This document shows positions 60,501-64,000 of a DNA stretch of 64,000 nt, piece by piece. Position 1 is the first letter of the stretch; the number at the start of each line of letters is the position of its first letter. Source of the stretch: Streptomyces sp. S465 (lineage in GTDB: Bacteria; Actinomycetota; Actinomycetes; Streptomycetales; Streptomycetaceae). The notes beneath the pieces were generated by a model. It did not search any database, was not told the DNA's origin, and worked only from the letters and a program-made list of their open reading frames with translations. A program made the translations under genes and the position numbers. The stretch covers positions 4,334,001 to 4,398,000 of the forward strand of contig NZ_CP114036.1 in assembly GCF_026898115.1 (NCBI RefSeq), in the 5' to 3' direction.

Positions 60501-61645
60501 AGCCAGGACGAGGGCACCGGAAGGCTGCCCTTGCCCGTGCGCTGCGCCCACAGCGCCACCTGCCCGCCGTCGGCGGGACGCTGGTACTCGATCCGCACCG
60601 CGTAGGCGTGGCCGGCCTTGAGCTGCCGCGTCGTGCCGAAGCGGGGCGTGGCGCCGCCCTTCTCGCCCGTCCAGTCGTCCACGACCAGCGTGCCGTCCAG
60701 CCAGATCCGCACCCCGCCCTGGTAGACGCCGCCCAGGCGGTAGCCGCCCGAGTCCGGCACGCGCAGCTGACCGGTCCAGCGCACCCGGAACCGGTCGCCG
60801 GCCTCGGCGCCCTCCCACGGGGCCTGCCCGTCCCAGCGGAAGGACGGCTGGGTGTCGGTCCGTACGACCGCCGGCTTCTCGGTGCCGCCGATGCCCTTCT
60901 CGGACGTCCCGGTGAAGTACGAGCCGGTGAGGCCCACTTCGGCCGTGGCCAGCGAGTTGTAGGTGAAGGTCGCCGCCTGGGTGCCCGTCGCCGTACTCGT
61001 CTGCGGGGTGGCCACGGACGTGGTCGCGTTGCCGTTGGCGAGGTTCACCGACACCGGGCCGAGCGTGTCCGTGGGCACCGGGCCGTCGGCGGACTGCGCG
61101 CCCAGCCGCAGATTCACGGTGAGGGACCTGGCCGTGGCGTCCGCGGTCACCTTTCCGGACGCCCGGTTCCGCGCCCGTACGGTCCACTGGTACTGACCGC
61201 CGTCCTTGAGCAGCCCGTCCGGCACCGTCCAGCGCGGGGTGCGCAGCCAGCCGGAGGAGACGACCTGCCCGCCCCGCGGACTGTCACCGGTGCCGATGAC
61301 GAACTCGTACTCGGCGTTGCCCGCGATCCGCGCGGCGGTCAGCACCGGGCTCCGGTCGGCCAGCGTCGAACCGTCGGCCGGGGAGGCCGGTTTCGGCGCC
61401 GCGGCCGTCCCGCGCTTGCCGGCGGACTCCGCGATGCCGTCGAAGGTCCCCGCGGGCCAGGCGGGCCGGACCGCGTTCCCGGCCTTGGCGGACAGCATGG
61501 CCACGTCGGATGGGCTGCCGTGGGCGGCGCGGCTGAGCCGGTCCGGTGTCGCCGAGGCCGTGCTCCCGCTCGCGAGCAAGGCCATGGAGACGGTCACGGA
61601 CGTCGCACACGCCGCCGCCACTGTGAGTGTTCTGGTGCGAGCCAT
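57566..61645 (-). CDS. Secreted RHS/YD-repeat protein with PA14 domain
   Basis: 1359 aa with a Sec signal peptide (ARTRTLTVAAACATSVTVSM, cleavage after ASA near residue 32). A region at about residues 75-175 resembles an extracellular beta-sandwich (WTVPDGLLKDGGQYQWTVRAR). A PA14-like carbohydrate-binding module follows at about 230-380 (GLTGSYFTG, FRVRWTGQLRVPDSGGY, VDDWTGE). A low-complexity GTGTGTG/Ala/Glu stretch spans about 425-495, and YD repeats (YDEAGRPVG, YDSAGRVSS, YDRAGRAVR, YDAADRLLA) run from about 560 to 1200. The end has a reduced RHS-core signature (GRFTQPVSDGPFLNAYEYAAGDPVN) and stops 15 residues later, so no toxin domain follows. Such proteins form shell-like beta structures; the role next to an NRPS is unknown. 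Confidence 0.9.
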   Translation of the reverse strand: MARTRTLTVAAACATSVTVSMALLASGSTASATPDRLSRAAHGSPSDVAMLSAKAGNAVRPAWPAGTFDGIAESAGKRGTAAAPKPASPADGSTLADRSPVLTAARIAGNAEYEFVIGTGDSPRGGQVVSSGWLRTPRWTVPDGLLKDGGQYQWTVRARNRASGKVTADATARSLTVNLRLGAQSADGPVPTDTLGPVSVNLANGNATTSVATPQTSTATGTQAATFTYNSLATAEVGLTGSYFTGTSEKGIGGTEKPAVVRTDTQPSFRWDGQAPWEGAEAGDRFRVRWTGQLRVPDSGGYRLGGVYQGGVRIWLDGTLVVDDWTGEKGGATPRFGTTRQLKAGHAYAVRIEYQRPADGGQVALWAQRTGKGSLPVPSSWLAPAGSVLPPGWSVTPAATGPDGVSAVKEGTGEGVAAADGAAGTHAADPLSPQGADTTGSGTGAGTGTGTGTGSAAGAAQSPAALAKAAAGAKGAEDTDADSDAAELKAAEEAADEGLTFSYAGDSTCEDDDAPEGFVCAVKVPGAGTTQLYYSAGKLARIVNPGEETTDFGYSADHRLTAVRTPLVMDWIAVDPDRRDHATANYQVGYGNSDTRATRLAGPEPTGFTEGRTARPERRYGYASGSTTIDVAGLKGTRTVAYDSAGRVSSDTDATGRTVRTEWTAAEQPASTLDAAGRLTTTVYDEAGRPVGTFGPGPRTCFADDGRLVSPAPSGCAKVPATTTAYGDTSVTTVTAGSDGVPDVTVERRLNELGVPVASVTDPTGWKLTTGYEYDEMFRPTAKVMPSGAKQSYAYYGATEKADNPCTDEDDPLPQAGLPKSITSAASATGSSRVEKFVYDERGLPVAVTFGGTEWTCVDYGDRGQIRAMHVPGNDWAPARTITYDTAYGGDPLTTKASEPGDELLYTVDLLGRTVRFTDAQGIRTETVYDRAGRAVRETSTPAGDADAAQVKTVRYDDAGRKTAVALDGKTLATVSLDAGGEVERVTYANGSSLKVARDAAGRITGKDWKPADGRSLSSTVTRARSGVVTDESTAGKDAREGEPNYRYDASGRLVDAWVTGHHYSYDFADAPKDCPEGTQDGAGRNGDRLRLTDRTADGTTETGYCYDAADRLLATTGAHPVTDVTYAANGHMTGYRQDGATVEQRHDAGERYLGSGITGKDAADVRYTSDIADHLIERAATGADGSTQRYGHTSHTDPDIDFVLDEDKRVLSRVVSLPGGVVYAKAASSEGRSTWSYPTVRGDVFAVAGDDGKQVGDLYQYGPYGEPLTADGTVDPDHVPDNLPGDFDYGWLGQYQRGSEHAGALFSTVLDTRLLNNPLGRFTQPVSDGPFLNAYEYAAGDPVNHVSIDGFSLDGEKE

Positions 61646-61821
61646 GCTCAGTCACCACTCCAACCTGAAAACGCACCGCGCTACGCCGCACGGCGTCGAG
61701 AGGGGGTCTGGCCGAATGCTGTCAACCGCTCCACTCGCCCCAAAGCCCTTAGTGAATCTTTCGATACGGGCCCCGGGAGGATCTCGTGCGGCCGGGTGCC
61801 GTTACGGCTACGGTGTGTGCC
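61646..61821. promoter_or_regulatory. Divergent spacer between YD-repeat gene and response regulator
   Basis: This 176-bp gap must hold promoters for the leftward YD-repeat/oxygenase/P450 unit and for the rightward response regulator. The sequence around 61740-61765, TTAGTGAATCTTTCGATAC, is AT-rich for this genome and is a reasonable place for a promoter. I see no clear operator. Confidence 0.3.
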
Positions 61822-62472
61822 GTGACCACGCGCATCCTGCTGGCCGACGACCAGGACACCGTCCGCATCGGCTTCCGGCTGATTCTCGACTCCCAACCGG
61901 ACATGGAGGTCGTGGGCGAGGCCGCCGACGGCCTGGAGGCCGTCGAACTGGCCCGTAAGTTACGCCCCGATGTGGTGCTGGCCGACATCCGGATGCCCCG
62001 GATGAACGGACTCGAGGTCACCCGCTTGCTCGCCGGGCCGGGCGCCGAGGACCCGGTCAAGGTCATCGTGGTGACCACCTTCGACCTCGACGAGTATGTG
62101 CACAGCGCCCTGCGCAACGGGGCCTGCGGCTTTCTCCTCAAGCGCTCCGGGCCGACCCTGCTGGTGGAGGCGATCCGGGCGGCCATGGCCGGAGACGCCA
62201 TGATCAGCCCCTCGGTGACGGTCCGGCTGCTGCGCCACATCCAGGAGCCCGAGCGGCCCCGGGTCAAGCAGCCCCTCGAGGCGCTGACCGAACGCGAAGT
62301 GGAGATCGCCAAGTTGGTCGCCCAGGGCATGACCAACGCGGAGATCGCCGGCGAGCTGTTCATCTCGGCCGGGACGGTCAAGACCCATATCGCCAACGTC
62401 CAGCGGAAGTTGGACGTCCGCAACCGGGTCGGCATAGCGGCCTGGGTGTGGGACAGCGAACGCGTCGACTGA
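61822..62472 (+). CDS. NarL/FixJ-family response regulator with a TTA codon
   Basis: 216 aa from the GTG at 61822, just before TRILLADDQ. The receiver domain has the acidic pair DD, the phospho-acceptor Asp near residue 55 (LADIRMP), a Thr in VVTTFD and the Lys in FLLKRSG. The LuxR-type helix-turn-helix is at the C-terminus (LTEREVEIAKLVAQGMTNAEIA, SAGTVKTHI). Codon 47 (61960-61962) is TTA, the rare leucine codon read by bldA tRNA in streptomycetes, so translation may be developmentally delayed. No kinase is adjacent; an orphan HisKA_3 kinase lies at 9079-10338. It is a candidate pathway regulator at the right end of the cluster. Confidence 0.92.
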   Translation: MTTRILLADDQDTVRIGFRLILDSQPDMEVVGEAADGLEAVELARKLRPDVVLADIRMPRMNGLEVTRLLAGPGAEDPVKVIVVTTFDLDEYVHSALRNGACGFLLKRSGPTLLVEAIRAAMAGDAMISPSVTVRLLRHIQEPERPRVKQPLEALTEREVEIAKLVAQGMTNAEIAGELFISAGTVKTHIANVQRKLDVRNRVGIAAWVWDSERVD

Positions 62473-62579
62473 CCCGCACAGCGGCCACCGCGGGCCACTC
62501 CCGCATCAGTTGTACCGTCTGCACCTTCCTGCCATCCGCCGCCCGGCCGCCGCGCCGGGAGGCGGGCACGGCAGCACAA

Positions 62580-62617
62580 GGGCCCGCCTCCCGGTGCGGT
62601 GGCAGGGAGACGGGCCC
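62580..62617. terminator. Bidirectional terminator-like hairpin
   Basis: GGGCCCGCCTCCC and GGGAGACGGGCCC pair over 13 bp with one G-T wobble and a 12-base loop. It lies between the convergent ends of the response regulator (62472) and the small LysR-like gene (62642). There is no T-run on either side, as is usual in high-GC hosts. Confidence 0.55.
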
Positions 62618-62641
62618 GTGGAAGTGGCGGGACGGTGGGTG

Positions 62642-62899
62642 TCAGGCGGCCGCGCAGACGCCCTTCATACTGTCGATGAGGGCCAGTACCGCACGGGCCG
62701 AGGGCAGGATCATCCGCCCTTCGCGAGTGAGCTGGGCACCCGTGGAGTCACGGGTGAAAAGCTTGGTGCCCAGCATTTGTTCCAGGCATTTGATCTGATA
62801 GCTGATGGCCGGCTGCGAATAACCGAGTGCCTTCGCCGCCTGATCCATACGTCCTATCTCCGCTATAGAGACGAAGGCGCGGAACTCCCGCTCGTGCAT
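62642..62899 (-). CDS. LysR-type DNA-binding-domain-only protein
   Basis: 85 aa. The whole protein is a LysR N-terminal winged helix-turn-helix: EFRAFVSIAEIGRMDQAAK, then YSQPAISYQIKCLEQ, then KLFTRDSTGAQLTREG, followed by a short linker helix ending in KGVCAAA and a stop. There is no effector-binding domain, and the region left of the stop shows no continuation in any frame, so it is either a natural short form or an old truncation. The sequence of the domain is intact, which favours a functional small regulator, for example a competitor or dimer partner of full-length LysR proteins. A hairpin terminator follows its stop. Confidence 0.8.
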   Translation of the reverse strand: MHEREFRAFVSIAEIGRMDQAAKALGYSQPAISYQIKCLEQMLGTKLFTRDSTGAQLTREGRMILPSARAVLALIDSMKGVCAAA

Positions 62900-63061
62900 T
62901 TTTCCCCCTGTCCGATTCGGCTGCCTTCTGGGCTGCCGAGAACCGGTTACACAACACCGGTCATCCGATCCGTCGAGACCATATCAACGTACCTAATCTC
63001 GGAAGGCAACAGCCGGTGCAGGAAGCTGCAATGCGACCCGCGTCTCGTTCGGCAGGGAAGC

Positions 63062-63102
63062 CCCACGGTGCCTCGCCGGGGGAATATGCGAGGCACCGTG
63101 GG
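63062..63102. terminator. Perfect 15-bp hairpin terminator
   Basis: CCCACGGTGCCTCGC and GCGAGGCACCGTGGG form a perfect stem with an 11-base loop, 66 bp after the stop of the FtsX-like permease gene. On the plus strand it is followed by AGCCTTTTC. It separates the permease gene from the LysR-like gene. The rest of 62900-63167 carries only the promoter region of that small gene, AT-rich around 62975-63000. Confidence 0.7.
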
Positions 63103-63167
63103 AGCCTTTTCGGGGTTCCCGCGGCACTTTCCGGGCGCGGTCCACCCCATCCGTCATGTCCTGGGCC

Positions 63168-64000
63168 TCACTCCTGTGTGACGGCCCGGAGGACATTCAA
63201 CCGGGCACCGCGCCGGGCCGGGCCGAGCGAGGCCAGCGCCCCGACGATCGCCGCACCCACCAGATAGACCGCCATCAGCGACCAGGGCAGGGACAGGGTG
63301 TTGACGCCCTGGGACCGCATCGAGTGGGCCACCGCGAGCCCGAGCCCGGCCCCGACCACCACCCCGAGCACCGCGCCGAAGAGCGAGATCACCACCGACT
63401 CGGTCATGATCATGCGGATCGTCTGGCCGCGTCCCAGCCCGATGGCCCGCAGCGCGCCCAGCTCCTTGGTCCGCTCCATCACCGACAGGGCCAGGGTGTT
63501 GACGATGCCCAGGACCGCGATGATCATCGCGACCGCGAGCAGTGCCTGCACCACGTTGAGCATCATGTCGAAGCCGTCGTTGAACTTCTTCGCGATCGCG
63601 TCCTTGGACTGCACCGTCACCTCGGGGCTGTCCCGCAGCGCCTTCTCGATCCCCGGCTGGACCGAGGCCACCGAGGCGTCCGGGGCCAGCTGGAAGTACG
63701 CCTGCGACGGCTGCGCGTAGCGGAAGCCCTCGGTCGCGTCGGCCCATGGGATCACCACGCTGTTGGCGAGCGCCATGTCCTCGAAGGTGCCGGCCAGCCG
63801 GTAGGTGTGCGGCTCCCCGCGCTGGAGCTGGACGGTGACCTTGTCGCCCACCGCCAGATCGCGGTCCTTCGCGGTGGCCTTGTTCATCAGCACCGTACCG
63901 GGGGCCAGTTCATCCACCGACCCGGCCTCGGCCCGCAGGCTGAGCATGCCGCGCGCCGCCTCCCAGTCCTCCCAGGAGGACACCGACTGAGTGCTCTTGC
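63168..64000 (-). CDS. FtsX-like ABC transporter permease, C-terminal part (runs off right edge)
   Basis: About 277 codons are visible up to the right edge; the start lies outside. An extracytoplasmic part (TVLMNKATAKDRDLAVGDKV, then LAGTFEDMALANSVVIP) of the MacB-like periplasmic type is followed by the FtsX permease domain with three membrane helices: MMLNVVQALLAVAMIIAVLG, ESVVISLFGAVLGVVVGAG and LMAVYLVGAAIVGALAS. The conserved cytoplasmic motif ERTKELGALRAIGLGRGQ sits between, and the C-terminus reads PARRGARLNVLRAV. These permeases work with an ATPase in lipoprotein, peptide or antibiotic efflux; the ATPase gene should lie beyond the window. It could be a second exporter of the cluster or a housekeeping neighbour. 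Confidence 0.9.
   Translation of the reverse strand, partial: KSTQSVSSWEDWEAARGMLSLRAEAGSVDELAPGTVLMNKATAKDRDLAVGDKVTVQLQRGEPHTYRLAGTFEDMALANSVVIPWADATEGFRYAQPSQAYFQLAPDASVASVQPGIEKALRDSPEVTVQSKDAIAKKFNDGFDMMLNVVQALLAVAMIIAVLGIVNTLALSVMERTKELGALRAIGLGRGQTIRMIMTESVVISLFGAVLGVVVGAGLGLAVAHSMRSQGVNTLSLPWSLMAVYLVGAAIVGALASLGPARRGARLNVLRAVTQE

Noticed and set aside
57566..61645. Polymorphic toxin with an immunity gene
   Set aside because: The protein ends about 15 residues after the RHS-like core and the next gene is an oxygenase overlapping its stop, so there is no toxin tip or immunity gene.

Overview
The window looks like part of a high-GC actinomycete genome, most likely Streptomyces. Coding sequence is very GC-rich at third positions, GTG starts are common, and the genes include HisKA_3/NarL signalling, HxlR, MbtH and IS630/IS701 remnants typical of that genus. 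No species can be assigned. The window is dominated by one nonribosomal peptide gene cluster, with both window edges cutting through genes (a ketosynthase at 1-251 and an FtsX-type permease at 63168-64000).

Left arm (1-4410): three ketosynthase-type genes, an acyl carrier protein and an MbtH-like protein run leftward. A stand-alone type II thioesterase is divergent from them. The KS/KS/KS/ACP set resembles highly reducing type II PKS systems that build unsaturated or cinnamoyl-like acyl caps. The identity of the acyl group is inference, because the reductases and dehydratases would lie outside the window.

Insertion-rich region (4411-17520): a LysR / SnoaL-like / SDR / alpha-beta hydrolase cassette sits between two IS630 remnants. 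It is followed by a small unknown protein, an orphan histidine kinase, a membrane protein, an ABC exporter pair, an orphan PIMT-type methyltransferase, and a decayed stretch. That stretch holds an XRE fragment, a tRNA-Ser-like 3' fragment, an ASCH-domain remnant and an IS701 remnant around an HxlR/RidA pair. A second, related membrane protein follows. The ABC exporter is the best candidate for product export; most of the other genes look unrelated to the peptide.

Core (17684-61645, all leftward): a secreted YD-repeat protein, an Fe(II)/2-oxoglutarate oxygenase, a cytochrome P450 of the aminoacyl-carrier-protein hydroxylase type, then three giant NRPS genes (2107, 5158 and 5076 aa) joined by 1-4 bp overlaps, and finally a small secreted tendamistat-like protein. 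Domain reading gives C-T / C-A-T-E // C-A-T-E / C-A-T / C-A-T-E(decayed) / C-T-E // C-T-E / C-A-T-E / C-A-T / C-A-T-TE, i.e. ten modules but only seven adenylation domains. Modules 1, 6 and 7 have no A domain, so at least one trans-acting adenylating enzyme, not present here, is needed. Specificity codes suggest acyl-X1-D-Asn-D-(hydrophobic/aromatic)-Asx-unknown-D-X6-D-X7-D-Thr-(hydrophobic/aromatic)-Val/Ile, released and possibly cyclised by the terminal TE.

Right arm (61646-64000): a NarL-type response regulator with an in-frame TTA codon (possible bldA control), a LysR-type DNA-binding-domain-only protein of 85 aa, and a partial FtsX-like permease. The orphan kinase at 9079-10338 and the orphan regulator at 61822-62472 could form a split two-component pair flanking the cluster.

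The most unusual points are the tandem A-less C-T-E modules on either side of the NRPS2/NRPS3 junction, the A-less starter module, the decayed epimerase, and the secreted YD-repeat gene translationally coupled to a tailoring oxygenase.
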